Positions 17,588 to 27,257 are shown, counted from the first letter of the stretch. The stretch is 64,000 bases of DNA from Porphyrobacter sp. (GCA_027533455.1 JAPZUC010000006.1:124001-188000), one strand, 5' to 3'. Program-made: numbers and translations. Notes: generated by a model from the sequence alone, not told the origin.

Positions 17588-20500
17588 ATGAACAGGTCTC
17601 TCGTCACGCGCAAAAATCGCATAGCACTGATGTTTGGGGTCGCGCTTGGCGCTGTAGCCGCTTCTCAGCCGGCGTTCGCGCAGGATGCCGCGGCCGAAGA
17701 GGCTGCGCCGGCTGAAGAGACCACCCCCGCCGCAAGCGATATCGTCGTCACGGGCTCGCGCATTCGTTCGGTCACGCCGTTCAACAGCCCGGACCCGATC
17801 GCGGTGCTGGATCCGGAAGTCGCCAAGAAGGAAGGTCGCACCGATCTCGCGAGCACGCTGCAAGGCTCGTCGATCGCTGCCGGTTCCACTCAGGTGACGT
17901 CGGCGCTGTCGTCGAACTTCGTGACCAATGGCGGCCCCGGCGCGCAGACGATCGATCTTCGCGGCCTCGGCGCGAACCGTACGCTGGTGCTGCTCAACGG
18001 CCGCCGCGCCGGTCCGGCCGGTACGCGTGGCGGGGTTTCCTCGTTCGATCTCAACGTGCTGCCGCTCTCCATCGTCAGCGACATCCAGATCCTGAAGACT
18101 GGCGCATCGTCGGTCTATGGTTCGGACGCGGTTGCGGGCGTGGTCAACATCTTCACCAAGAGCAAGCTCGATGGCCTGACCCTGGACCTCAACGCGTCCG
18201 TGCCGTTCGACAGCGGCGGCGAGAACTTCCGCATCAGCGGCGCGTGGGGCAAGACCTTCGACCGCGGCCATATCCTGATCGCGGGTGACTATACCAAAGT
18301 GCAGGAACTCGCGCGCGGCGACCGCTCCTATCTGGCGTGCCCGGAAGCCAACATCTTCGACGAAAGCGGCAACCGCGCTGACCTGATCGATCCGCGAACC
18401 GGCCAGCCGCACTGCGAAGATCTGCGCTGGGGACATGTGTGGACGTACATCTACACGTATCGAAACCCTGCAAATCCCACCGGGCCCCGCCTTCGTTTCG
18501 AAAACCTGCGGCTTGACGGTCCAGGTGGCCCCAACACGGGCATCCAGACCACTCCGGGGTCGGTGCAGCTGCTGCAGTTCCAATATCCGTCTGGCGCGGG
18601 CGGCGGCACGCTCGGCATTCCGGCGTACGGCGCTCCGGCTTTCCCGGGTGACTTCGGCGCTCCGGAAGGCTGGTTCCCGACCGGATACAATGCCGCTTCG
18701 ATGGCAGTGCAGAACGCCTACCACCCGTTCGTCGAACAATCGACGATCATCCCCGAAACCGACCTTTACACCGCCTATGCGGAAGGCGCCTTCGAGATTT
18801 CGAGCGCCGTCGAAGTGTTCGGCGAATTCCTGTTCAACCGCCGCGAAACCTACCAGAACGGCTGGCGCCAGTTCTGGAACTTCGGTTTCACGGGTGACGT
18901 TTACGGCTACGGCACCGGCTTCGGTACGCTGTGGGCTGACGGCTTCACCGGCCTCAACTTCCTGAGCCCTACCGGCATCACCGATCTGGCCGACAATAGC
19001 CAAACGGTTGATTACTACCGCGGTGTTGCCGGTGTTCGCGGCGAAATCAGCAGCAAGGGCAACTGGACCTACGACATCCACGGTCAGTACAGCCGCAGCA
19101 TTGGCCGCTATCGTTCGCAGCAGATCCTGCAAGACGCATACGACACCGGCTACTTCCAGACGGCTTCCTGCGTCGGCACCGTCACCCCGATCTCGGGCAA
19201 GCAGTGTATCGACATCCCCTGGACCGACCCGTATTTCCTGCGCGGCGAACTGACTCAGGCACAGGCGGACTTCCTGACCGATTGGGAAGAAGGTAAGACG
19301 CTCTACACGCAGAAGACCGCGGAAGCGATCCTGGCGGGCGAGCTGCTCACCCTGCCGGGCGGGCCGCTGGCAGTGGCGTTCGGCGCGTCGATCCGGGAAG
19401 ACAAGATCAATGACACGCCCGGCGAAATCACCCTCGCGGCCAACGCCTGGGGCGCCTCGGCAAGCGGCATCACGGCGGGCAAGAGTCTGACCAGCGAAGC
19501 CTTTGCCGAAGTCAACGTGCCGGTCCTGTCCGACCTTCCATTCATCGAGGAACTGAACCTGTCCGGTGCAGCGCGCGTCACCAACGTAAAGGCCACCAGT
19601 GCCTCCGATGGCCAGACCGATCAGGACAATGAATGGCAACTGGACCTACAAGATCGGCTTGAACTGGACGGTCACCGACTGGCTCCGCTTCCGCGGCAGC
19701 TACGGCACGTCCTACCGCGCTCCAGCGCTGTTCGAGCAGTTCCTCGCCGACGAAACCAGCTCCGTCCCGCAAAACCGGATCGATCCCTGCGTTGCATGGG
19801 GGGCGAACCTTGCTGCTGGTGCGATTTCGCAGACCCGAGCAGATAACTGTGCTGCTGATGGCATCCCGAACAACTACGGCGGTGGCGGCATCTCCGCGAC
19901 GATCATCTCGTCGGGCGGTCTCGGTATCCTTGAATCTGAAACCTCTCAAGCTCTCGTCTTCGGGACGATCCTGACGCCGAACATTTCGTTCCTTCCGGAT
20001 ACCGACATCAGCATTGCGGTCGACTTCTTCGACATCAAGGTGGAAGGCGAAATTTCTCAGCTGGGCGCGGGGACCATCCTGGCCGGTTGCTATGACTCGC
20101 TGGAATTCGCGACCGAGCCGCTGTGCGATCTATTCACGCGCGGTCAGAACATCACGGCTCCCAACCAGATCAACACAGTGCGCGATTCGTTCATCAACGT
20201 GTCGAGCCAGCGGAACAGGGGTATCGATCTGTCCGTGCGGGCTGGTCAGGATCTTGGCTCGCTGGGCAAGCTTACGCTGACCGCGGACATGACTTGGCAG
20301 CTGAAGGATGATTCCAAGCTGCTGTCGACCTCACCGGTGCTGAACGAAAATGGCCTGGTGGGTTCGCCCAAGTGGGTGGGCGACTTCCGCGCCAACTGGT
20401 CACATCCTTCGGGCTTCAGCCTGTTCTACGGGGTGAACGTGATCGGATCTGCCAGCAACCGTGAGCTGTTCGACCGCGGAAGGCCCACGTCCGGAGGCTG

Positions 20501-20801
20501 CCTGAGATCCTTTAACAACCAAGGCACAGCCGACACGTCGGACGATTTGCCAGTCTACGGTGTCTATTGCCCCGATCTCGACGTAGCCGCGACCTTCTAC
20601 CACAACATTTCTGTCACGCAGGAAATCGCCGACGGTCGGTTCACGATCACCGCGGGCGTGTCGAACCTGTTCGACACGCGTCCGCCGCGGGTCTCGGTGC
20701 TGAACGGCGGCACCATCAGCACGCTTGGTCCGGTGGCCGCCGTCTCGCAGTACGACTTCGTGGGTCGTCGCGGCTTCATCAACGTCTCGACGAAGTTCTG
20801 A
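17588..20801 (+). pseudogene. TonB-dependent outer-membrane receptor, frameshifted by a 4-bp duplication
   Basis: The start at ATG 17588 gives a clear signal peptide (hydrophobic core, cleavage after AFA), then an ASDIVVTGSRI TonB-box-like stretch, a plug domain with IDLRGLGANRTLVLLNGRR and VYGSDAVAGVVNI, and a long barrel ending in INVSTKF with the terminal aromatic residue needed for outer-membrane assembly. At 19628-19635 the tetramer AATG is present twice; removing one copy joins the two frames exactly (D-N-G-N-W-T-Y-K) and yields a 1069-residue protein. As it stands, translation runs into an unrelated frame ending at 19846 and loses most of the distal barrel. Substrate unknown. Could be a real lesion, population variation or a sequence error. 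Confidence 0.88.
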
Positions 20802-20824
20802 TCGACTCACTCACGGCCTAACGG

Positions 20825-20852
20825 AGAGGCGGCATGGCAACATGCCGCCTCT
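20825..20852 (+). terminator. Stem-loop after the TonB receptor
   Basis: Perfect 12-bp stem (AGAGGCGGCATG and its complement) with a GCAA tetraloop, followed by a short T-rich stretch. It sits 23 bases after the receptor stop and before the first sulfotransferase, so it may reduce read-through rather than stop it. Confidence 0.7.
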
Positions 20853-20886
20853 TCTGTCATAGACGGGCGAGGAGACCGCTTTCGTA

Positions 20887-21672
20887 ATGCCCCAGATCTT
20901 CGTCCAACCCGATACGCTAGACGCCGAGAACACGCGGTTCGCGCAGAGCCCTTTGCGGCATCCGGTGTTCCTGAATTCCGTGCAAAAGAGCGGCAGCCAC
21001 CTGCTCCGCAATATCCTGCGGATGTTCGTGCCCGTGAGCCAGCAATACGCGGCTGATTTCATCCAGTGGGGCAACCTGCCGCAGCACCGCCACGCTTTCG
21101 ATCCAACACATCCCCGCCTGAGCTGGGGCCATCTGTTTTTCGCCGACGCCTCGGTGGTCGAAACCGCTCACACCCGCCGCATCGTGCTGTATCGCGATCC
21201 GTACAGCTGGGTGATCGCCCGCGCCCGGTTTCTGCTGTCCGACCAGTTCTCCGGCAACGTCGAGCATCTGAAGAGCGGCGAGATCGAAGTCGACGAGCTT
21301 CTGACCATGATGATCTTCGGACTGCCGTCCAAACTCCCGCCGCTTAACGCGATCTACGAGCTCAATGCCGTAGCCTGGCTGGGCGCGCGCGCTCACCCGT
21401 TGAAGGTCGAAGATCTGGTTGGAGCCCTTGGCGCTCTGGACACACCAGAGGCCGAGACATTCTTTGCGGGCCTGCTCGGCGCCTGTGGCATCGACATGCC
21501 TGCCGATTGGCGCGAACGGGTCCGGATCGGCTCCGACCCCGCGCAAAGCGGCACCGCGCGGGACAACCTCACAGGTGTGGCGATGGAGCTGCCGAAGGAA
21601 CTGTCCGCCCGTCACAAAGCCCTCGTGGATTACCACGCTCCAGGGCTTCGTGCGGTGCTTGGCTACTCGTAA
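20887..21672 (+). CDS. Sulfotransferase-domain protein
   Basis: 261 residues. The N-terminal FLNSVQKSGSHLLRNIL (~29-45) matches the 5'-phosphosulfate loop of PAPS-dependent sulfotransferases, and RRIVLYRDPYSWVIARARF (~97-115) matches the 3'-phosphate-binding segment (Arg and Ser/Tyr after a strand). It would transfer sulfate from PAPS to an unknown acceptor in the cytosol. It follows the TonB receptor by 85 bases and precedes a second, larger sulfotransferase by 12 bases. The ribosome site is weak, so expression may be low or coupled. The acceptor is unknown. Confidence 0.75.
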   Translation: MPQIFVQPDTLDAENTRFAQSPLRHPVFLNSVQKSGSHLLRNILRMFVPVSQQYAADFIQWGNLPQHRHAFDPTHPRLSWGHLFFADASVVETAHTRRIVLYRDPYSWVIARARFLLSDQFSGNVEHLKSGEIEVDELLTMMIFGLPSKLPPLNAIYELNAVAWLGARAHPLKVEDLVGALGALDTPEAETFFAGLLGACGIDMPADWRERVRIGSDPAQSGTARDNLTGVAMELPKELSARHKALVDYHAPGLRAVLGYS

Positions 21673-21684
21673 ACCGAGGCCGAA

Positions 21685-23274
21685 ATGACCGCGAACACCG
21701 TTTCCACCAAGATTTTCCCGCGTCTGTCGGAGGCCGTAAGGCTGCTGGAAAAGGGCGAGAATGACCGGGCGGCGCAACTGGTCATGGCCCATCTGCGGGA
21801 ACATCCGGATGAACCGCGCGGTCTCGCACAACTGGGCTTCATCGCGGCTCAGACCGGGGCTCTTGGCCAGGCCGAGCACTTCCTGCGGCGGGCATTGTCA
21901 AAGGGCGAAAAGCACCCCGAACTGCTGCGCACCCTCGCCTCGATCTACAGCCAGCAAGAACGGCTGCATGTCGCCGATTCCTTCACCAATCGGTTGATCA
22001 TAGAAGAAGGCGACCTTGAACTTCGCGGCCTGAGGGCGAACCTGCTTGACCGGATGGGACGGCACGAAGAAGCCCTCGCGCTCCATAAACAACTTGTCGA
22101 CGAAAACCCCAGCAGCATCCCCGCCCTTCTGATCTATGGCTACAGCCTGCGGGCAGCCGGCGATGTCGAAGGCGCGATTTCCGCCTATCGCAAGGCGCTC
22201 GCCATCGATTATGAATATGGTGAAGCGTGGTGGGGCCTTGCCGGCATCAAGCGCAGGGTGCTGGCAGACGAAGACATCCCCGTCATGCAACAGGCGCTCG
22301 CCATCGCAATAGATGATCGGAACATCGCCCCCCTGCACTTCGCATTAGGGCGCGCCTTCCATGATCGCGGCGATTTCGCCACCGCCTTCCATCATTACAG
22401 CGAGGGCAACCGGATACGTGCCGAAGCCATCGGATATGATGCGCAGGCGCTTACCGCCGAAGTGGCCGAGACCGCGAAAATGGCGGATTCCGGTTTCATG
22501 GAGCGCATGCCGTCGGAACCGAACGGGACCGACCAACCCGTCTTCATTGTCTGCCTGCCTCGCTCCGGCTCGACCTTGCTGGAGCAGATGCTGGGCAGCC
22601 ATCCGTCGATCGAGCCCGTGGGCGAGCTTCCATACATCCCCGCCATCTTGCGCTCGTTCATGGAGATCTCGTCCCGGCGCACCAAGGTGACCGTACCGCA
22701 GGCGATTGCTGGCCTGACCGATGAGCAGGCATCGCTGCTGGGAAAGGATTATCTCGCCCGCGCGCGCTTGCACCGAAAGACCGACCGCCCGATCTTCATA
22801 GACAAGCTTCCGCAGAATTGGAGCAACATCCTCTTCATTCGCCGGATCCTGCCCCAGGCGCGCTTCATCGACATCCGGCGCCCGGCAATGGACTGCTGCT
22901 TCTCCAATTTCTCGCAATCCTTCACCGCGGCTCACGCGTCGTCATTCGCCCTTGAAGACATCGGGCAATGCTACGTCGATTACGTGAGTCTCATGCGGCA
23001 CTTCGAAGCAGCGGCCCCCGGCATGATCCACCACGTCAGCTACCGCGCGCTGGTCGACGATCCGGAGACCGAACTTCGCCCGGCGCTGGACTACCTCGGC
23101 CTCGATTGGGACGAGGCGATCCAATCCTTCCACAAGCTCGATCGCGTCGTGAGGACACCGAGCAGCGAACAGGTGCGTCGCCCCATCAATCGCGACGGTA
23201 TGGAAGTCTGGCGCCCCTACGCGCAGTGGCTCCACCCGCTGAAGCAGGTTCTGGGCGAACTTGCGGACATCTGA
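21685..23274 (+). CDS. TPR-repeat sulfotransferase
   Basis: 529 residues. Residues ~10-240 form tetratricopeptide repeats (for example ALLIYGYSLRAAGDVEGAISAYRKALAI, pattern of helix pairs). From ~270 there is a sulfotransferase domain: VFIVCLPRSGSTLLEQML is the 5'-phosphosulfate loop and FIDIRRPAMDCCFSNFSQ the 3'-phosphate region. This TPR-sulfotransferase architecture is common in sphingomonads, often beside TonB receptors; the acceptor is not established and might be a protein tyrosine or a glycan. It is 12 bases after the preceding sulfotransferase and likely shares its transcript. Confidence 0.9.
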   Translation: MTANTVSTKIFPRLSEAVRLLEKGENDRAAQLVMAHLREHPDEPRGLAQLGFIAAQTGALGQAEHFLRRALSKGEKHPELLRTLASIYSQQERLHVADSFTNRLIIEEGDLELRGLRANLLDRMGRHEEALALHKQLVDENPSSIPALLIYGYSLRAAGDVEGAISAYRKALAIDYEYGEAWWGLAGIKRRVLADEDIPVMQQALAIAIDDRNIAPLHFALGRAFHDRGDFATAFHHYSEGNRIRAEAIGYDAQALTAEVAETAKMADSGFMERMPSEPNGTDQPVFIVCLPRSGSTLLEQMLGSHPSIEPVGELPYIPAILRSFMEISSRRTKVTVPQAIAGLTDEQASLLGKDYLARARLHRKTDRPIFIDKLPQNWSNILFIRRILPQARFIDIRRPAMDCCFSNFSQSFTAAHASSFALEDIGQCYVDYVSLMRHFEAAAPGMIHHVSYRALVDDPETELRPALDYLGLDWDEAIQSFHKLDRVVRTPSSEQVRRPINRDGMEVWRPYAQWLHPLKQVLGELADI

Positions 23275-23308
23275 CGCTGGTTTGGCGCGGGAAAGCGCGG
23301 AAAAAAGG

Positions 23309-23384
23309 TGGTGCCGCTTACGTGACTCGAACACGTGACCCCATCATTACGAATGATGTGCTCTACCGACTGAGCTAAAGCGGC
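23309..23384 (-). tRNA. tRNA-Thr (anticodon CGT)
   Basis: The minus strand folds as a full cloverleaf: acceptor GCCGCTT paired with AAGCGGC, D-stem GCTC/GAGC, anticodon stem CATCA/TGATG with loop TTCGTAA (anticodon CGT reading ACG), T-arm ACGTG-TTCGAGT-CACGT, discriminator A. The 3' CCA is encoded. Confidence 0.97.
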
Positions 23385-23438
23385 ATTCCGGCGCGAGCGC
23401 CCTAGGCCTTGCGGCGCAGGCACGCAATCGCAAAAAGG

Positions 23439-23512
23439 TGGAGGCCCGAGCCGGAATCGAACCGGCGTGCAAGGATTTGCAGTCCTCTGCGTAACCACTC
23501 CGCCATCGGGCC
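23439..23512 (-). tRNA. tRNA-Cys (anticodon GCA)
   Basis: Minus-strand cloverleaf: acceptor GGCCCGA paired with TCGGGCC, anticodon loop CTGCAAA giving anticodon GCA, T-arm containing GGTTCGATTCC, encoded CCA. It lies 54 bases from the tRNA-Thr gene on the same strand and is transcribed first, so the two probably share a transcript. Confidence 0.97.
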
Positions 23513-23653
23513 GAGCCTCCCGGGGCTCGCGCTCCGGATGGAGCCGGCGCACTAGCGATTCGGGGGCGGCTTGGCAATCTGTGATTGCCGAAGGACCTTC
23601 CTTCCGCAACGTCAGTCTGGACGAGGGCAGCGCGGCGCGGCATTGCCTTGCGC

Positions 23654-24433
23654 ATGACCATCGCCAGCCTGCTTGAACCCGTCACCGGCCAGCCCGGCCC
23701 CGCCCGCCTCGCTCATGCCGCCGACTGGATGCAGGGCAGGACGCTTTATGGCGGGGCATCGGCACTGGTTGCTTACACAATGGCGGTGCGCGCCTTCCCC
23801 GGTTTGCCCCCACTGCGCGCCGGGCAGATCGCTTTCGTGGCACCGGTGGGCGAGGGTATCGAGCTCAAGGGCGAGATTGTCAGGCAGGGGCGTAACGTCA
23901 CGCAGGTCCGCAGCGAAATCCTGTCCGAAGGTCGCGTCGCGCTCACTGCATTCTGGCTGTTCGGCGAGGGTCGCGAGGCGAACGCCGTGCACCCTTCGAC
24001 CCTGCCCGAAGACTGGCCTGGACCGCCAGAAGAGCACGCGGTCGTCACCCACCAATTTGCTCCGGCTTTCGTGGCCAAGAACTTCGAACTGCGCCATGGC
24101 CAGATCAAGGGCGCTGATCGCGGCGCGACCGTGCGGCGTTGGGCGCGGTTGACCGAGGCGCATGAACTCGATCCCGTGTCGAAGCTGGTGCTGATGGGCG
24201 ACGTAATGCCGCCCGGGGCGATGCGCGCGATGCAGCGCGTGGGCCCGATCAGTTCGATCAACTGGTCGTTCAACGTGCTCGATCCCGAAAGCCTATCGCG
24301 TGATGGCTGGTATCTTGCCGAGAATGCCAGCCAGCATGCCGATGCGGGCTATTCCTCGGAGCGCCTGAGGATGTGGGACGCCGACGGGCGCCAGGTGCTG
24401 GACGGGCTGCAATGCGTGGCGGTGTTCGGGTAG
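23654..24433 (+). CDS. Acyl-CoA thioesterase-like (hot-dog fold) protein
   Basis: 259 residues from ATG 23654; the frame is open further upstream to 23585 but only this start fits the family N-terminus. The segment ADWMQGRTLYGGASALVAYTMAVRAF resembles the first hot-dog repeat of TesB-type/4HBT_3 thioesterases (helix preceded by a glycine-rich turn), and the C-terminal half (ISSINWSFNVLDPE, then SQHADAGYSSERLRMWDADG) matches the second. It would hydrolyse an acyl-CoA in the cytosol. Specificity cannot be read. Its neighbours are tRNAs upstream and glycogen-enzyme remnants downstream. Confidence 0.78.
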   Translation: MTIASLLEPVTGQPGPARLAHAADWMQGRTLYGGASALVAYTMAVRAFPGLPPLRAGQIAFVAPVGEGIELKGEIVRQGRNVTQVRSEILSEGRVALTAFWLFGEGREANAVHPSTLPEDWPGPPEEHAVVTHQFAPAFVAKNFELRHGQIKGADRGATVRRWARLTEAHELDPVSKLVLMGDVMPPGAMRAMQRVGPISSINWSFNVLDPESLSRDGWYLAENASQHADAGYSSERLRMWDADGRQVLDGLQCVAVFG

Positions 24434-24439
24434 GGGCGC

Positions 24440-24670
24440 TCAATCGGTCGTTGTGACCGTGCGGGTGCCGCGATCCACGCGGAGCACCGGCCAATCTCTG
24501 GACACAGGTTCATGGATTAAGCCCTGGCCTGCAGGATTGTTCCATTCGCCCGGTGTCATGTCTTCGCCGCCAAGGGTGAGCCACCGCCCGCCATCAGGAA
24601 AGCGGGCGAAGCTTTGTAGACGCCGGGCCCGGGCTGCGGAGAGGGCGGCGACCTCGCCCTCGAGCGCCAA
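24440..24670 (-). pseudogene. C-terminal remnant resembling glycogen debranching enzyme GlgX
   Basis: A minus-strand frame of ~76 codons that has no ATG and runs straight into the plus-strand malQ remnant. RWLTLGGEDMTPGEWNNP resembles the GlgX C-terminal segment (W-L-x-x-D/G-G-x-E/D-M-T-x-x-D/E-W-x-D/N-P), and the preceding LSAARARR fits the end of the catalytic barrel. If so, about 90 percent of the gene is missing. A GlgX relationship is tentative because the fragment is short. It ends 6 bases from the convergent thioesterase stop. Confidence 0.45.
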
Positions 24671-25543
24671 ATCGCGCCGCCTGATCCGCTGGGGCCGCTG
24701 GGGCAGAACTGGTCGATCACCGGCTTCTCGCCCGATGGCCTACGCGCGAGCGGCTATGAACCACGGATCGCGATGATCCGCGCAGGTTTGGCAGCAGGCG
24801 GAGGTCTGCGCATGGACCATGCTTTCGGTCTCGCACGGCTCTGGGTCATTCCCGAGGGCGGGGCGACACAGGACGGCGCTTACCTGTCCTATCCCTTCGA
24901 AGACCTGATCCGCCTCGCCACGCTGGAGGCGCACCGCGCCGGCGCTTTCATCATCGCCGAGGATCTCGGCACCGCGCCTCACGGCTTCAACGGGGCTGTC
25001 ACGGCGCGGCAGATGCTGGGGATGCGGGTGCTGTGGTTCGAGCGCGCGGCCGATCACGGCTTCATTGGGGCAAGCGATTACGAACCCCTTAGCGCGGCGA
25101 TGACCGGAACCCACGACACCGTCACCGTCGCTGGATGGTGGCGCGGTCGCGATCTGGACTGGGCGGAGAACTTGGGCCGCCTTCCCGAAGGCGTGACGCG
25201 CACCAAGGCAGAGGCGATTCGCGAGTGGGACCGGGGGCTTCTATGGTCGACGCTAGATCACACCCGCCCCCGCCCTGCGCCCGATGATCCGGTCCCGGTG
25301 GTCGATGCCGCCATCGCCTACGTCGCCCGCACGCCTTCGGCCATCGCGCTGGTATCGCTTGAGGACATGCTGGGAGACGAGGAGCAGCCCAATCTGCCCG
25401 GCACGGTCGATGTCCACCCGAACTGGCAGCGCCGGTGCGATGCCCCGCTCGGCGACTTGCTAGCCGATGAGCAGGTGCGCGGGCGCTGCATCCTGCTTGA
25501 GGAACTTCGCAGTGAAGCAAGCGGTTCGCAAGATGCGGACTGA
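24668..25543 (+). pseudogene. malQ: 4-alpha-glucanotransferase C-terminal half, truncated
   Basis: The frame shows the second half of MalQ: PPDPLGPLGQNWSITGFSP (substrate loop), GGLRMDHAFGLARLWVIPEGG (with the catalytic Asp of GH77), FIIAEDLGT (the acid/base Glu) and MTGTHDTVTVAGWW with the stabilising Asp. About 290 residues remain of a family norm near 650-700. In this frame there is a stop at 24617 and no credible start before 24770, so no intact protein is made. The loss point coincides with the opposed glgX-like remnant, pointing to one deletion/inversion of a glycogen operon. Confidence 0.85.
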
Positions 25544-25548
25544 AGGGT

Positions 25549-26379
25549 TTAGACGTCCTCGAAGTTGGGCTTGCGCCGCTCCATTTCGGCCATCACCGCC
25601 TCGACCTGGTTGCGGCTGCGCATGATCGCGTGCTGCTCGATGCTTTCCTCCATCAGGATCGCATCGGTCCCGCGCTCCCACATCCCGGCTTGCAAGCGCT
25701 TGGCCGCGCGGATCGCGTGGGGGTTCTTGAGCGCGATCTGGCGCGCAATCGCAAGCGCCCGGTCGCGGGGGTTGTCATCGAGATAGGTCGCAAGGCCCAG
25801 AGCCTGCGCTTCCACCCCATTGAACTCGCGGTTGGTATAGATCAGCTCGCGCAGCACATCGTCGCGCACAAGACCGCGCCAAAGGGCGTAGCCGCCCATA
25901 TCGGGCACAAGACCCCACTTCATCTCCATAATCGCCAGCCGCGTTTCGGGATGGACGATGCGGATGTCCGCCCCGCTCGCGATCTGGAGGCCCCCGCCAA
26001 AGCACACACCGTGGATCGCGGCGATTACCGGCACGGGCAGCTTGCGCCATTGCATCGCCACCTGCTGCGGGCGGTTGGCGTTGCCATAGGTCCGCTCGGT
26101 CAGGCTCGGCTCGTCCTCCGCAGGCTTGCGCGAGAAGTTCGACAGGTCGAGCCCGGCGCAGAACGCCCGGCCCTCGCCCGACAGCACCACGGCCCGCAGG
26201 CCCTTCATCCGCTGGAGCGCATGGCCCGCTTCGATGATGCGCTGAAACATCTCGTGATCGAGCGCATTCATCTTGTCCGCCCGCACGAAACGGACTTCGG
26301 CGACGCCATCGTCGCCCAGTTCGATGGCGATCCGGTCGTTGGCGATCGTGGTGGGCTTTGCGGTCATTGGGGCGGACAT
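25549..26379 (-). CDS. Enoyl-CoA hydratase/isomerase (crotonase) family protein
   Basis: 276 residues from ATG 26379, with GAGGGA 12 bases upstream; a start at 26367 is possible. Crotonase oxyanion-hole segments are visible: VVLSGEGRAFCAGLDLSNF (~66-84) and IHGVCFGGGLQIASGADI (~118-135). The catalytic Glu region MEMKWGLVPDMGG retains the pattern of the family, with the first catalytic position occupied by Met-Lys rather than Glu, so an isomerase or other crotonase activity is possible. Its 3' end faces the malQ remnant, 5 bases away. Confidence 0.88.
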   Translation of the reverse strand: MSAPMTAKPTTIANDRIAIELGDDGVAEVRFVRADKMNALDHEMFQRIIEAGHALQRMKGLRAVVLSGEGRAFCAGLDLSNFSRKPAEDEPSLTERTYGNANRPQQVAMQWRKLPVPVIAAIHGVCFGGGLQIASGADIRIVHPETRLAIMEMKWGLVPDMGGYALWRGLVRDDVLRELIYTNREFNGVEAQALGLATYLDDNPRDRALAIARQIALKNPHAIRAAKRLQAGMWERGTDAILMEESIEQHAIMRSRNQVEAVMAEMERRKPNFEDV

Positions 26380-26451
26380 GATGCGGTGATCCCTCGCAGC
26401 TGTGTAGGCGGGCGAGATTGGCTGATCGCCCACGCCCTGTCCAGAGCCGCG

Positions 26452-26838
26452 CTAGCCCCGGGCGCGGTGCGACGGACCGGACGGCGACGGGGCTTCAAGG
26501 AAGAACCGGCCTTCGCCATCGGTACAGATCAGGTAGGCCACCCCTGCCCCGGCCAGCTTGCCTCGCATCCGTGCGGCGTGCGCCGCCATACTCTCGTGCT
26601 GCGTTTCGTCTGCCAGGTGCCACGCGTCGGCAAGCAGTTGCTGTCCCGTCAGCCGCTCCCCCGGCTGTGCGGCCAGCCGCCACAACAGCGCGAATTCATC
26701 GGCCCCCAAGCCAAGCCAGATGTCGTCGACCCGCCCGTCGCGGTGGAACAGGTCGAGTGTCATCTCGCCCGCTTGGCGGAAACGAGCGCCTTCATGCGAA
26801 GGATCGGAAAAGTGGTCCGATGGGAGCGGTGCGTTCAT
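26452..26838 (-). CDS. Stand-alone winged-helix DNA-binding protein (OmpR/Trans_reg_C type)
   Basis: 128 residues from ATG 26838. Only an OmpR-like effector domain is recognisable: a beta-hairpin (VDDIWLGLGADEFALLWRLA), helix-turn-helix LTGQQLLADAWHLADETQHESMAAHAARMRGKL and C-terminal wing YLICTDGEGRFFLEAP. There is no receiver domain, so control by phosphorylation is not expected. Its start overlaps the stop of the JAB-domain gene as ATGA, so the pair is translationally coupled. Possibly represses or activates its own operon; target unknown. Confidence 0.72.
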   Translation of the reverse strand: MNAPLPSDHFSDPSHEGARFRQAGEMTLDLFHRDGRVDDIWLGLGADEFALLWRLAAQPGERLTGQQLLADAWHLADETQHESMAAHAARMRGKLAGAGVAYLICTDGEGRFFLEAPSPSGPSHRARG

Positions 26839-27257
26839 AGCAGCCCTCCGGCGCGCATCGAATAGACCGCATCGGTGGTAAAAATGAGATGATCGATCAG
26901 CGCGATGTCGAGCGCGGCGGCGACGTCGACCAGCCGGCGGGTTGTGGCGATGTCGCATCCGCTCGGGCGGCAGGCGCCAGAAGGATGGCTGTGTGCAAGG
27001 ATGATCCCGGCCGCATCGTGCCGCAATGGCTCACCCAGAAGGGCGCGCATTCGGATCCCAAGTGTCGTCATGTTGCCCATGCCGCATGGCGCGTCGCCTA
27101 GCCAGGCGCTCTGGCTATTAACGAAGATCGCGTGTCCGCGCTCGTATTGCGCAGGCGATGCCAGCACGACGTTGCGCAGGTAGGCGATCATCGCCCCGAC
27201 GCGATCGTCTTGCGTCAGCATGCCTTGGGCGCATCTGGAAAGGGCCTGTGTCAGCAT
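26835..27257 (-). CDS. JAB-domain protein (RadC C-terminal-like), short form
   Basis: 140 residues from ATG 27257 (GAGAAG upstream; a GTG two codons earlier is possible). The metalloprotease-like JAMM motif is complete: HSHPSG at 89-94 followed by PSGCD with Asp102, and the RadC-like DIATTRRLVDVAAALDIALIDHLI. RadC proteins normally have an extra ~100 residues with a helix-hairpin-helix; this one lacks them. RadC itself is found on many mobile elements and its biochemical role is unsettled. It is coupled to the winged-helix gene and begins 46 bases after the frameshifted membrane gene. Confidence 0.8.
   Translation of the reverse strand: MLTQALSRCAQGMLTQDDRVGAMIAYLRNVVLASPAQYERGHAIFVNSQSAWLGDAPCGMGNMTTLGIRMRALLGEPLRHDAAGIILAHSHPSGACRPSGCDIATTRRLVDVAAALDIALIDHLIFTTDAVYSMRAGGLL

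Noticed and set aside
23309..23512. tRNA genes as an integration site for the patchy 23.7-28 kb region
   Set aside because: No integrase and no repeat of a tRNA 3' end was seen.
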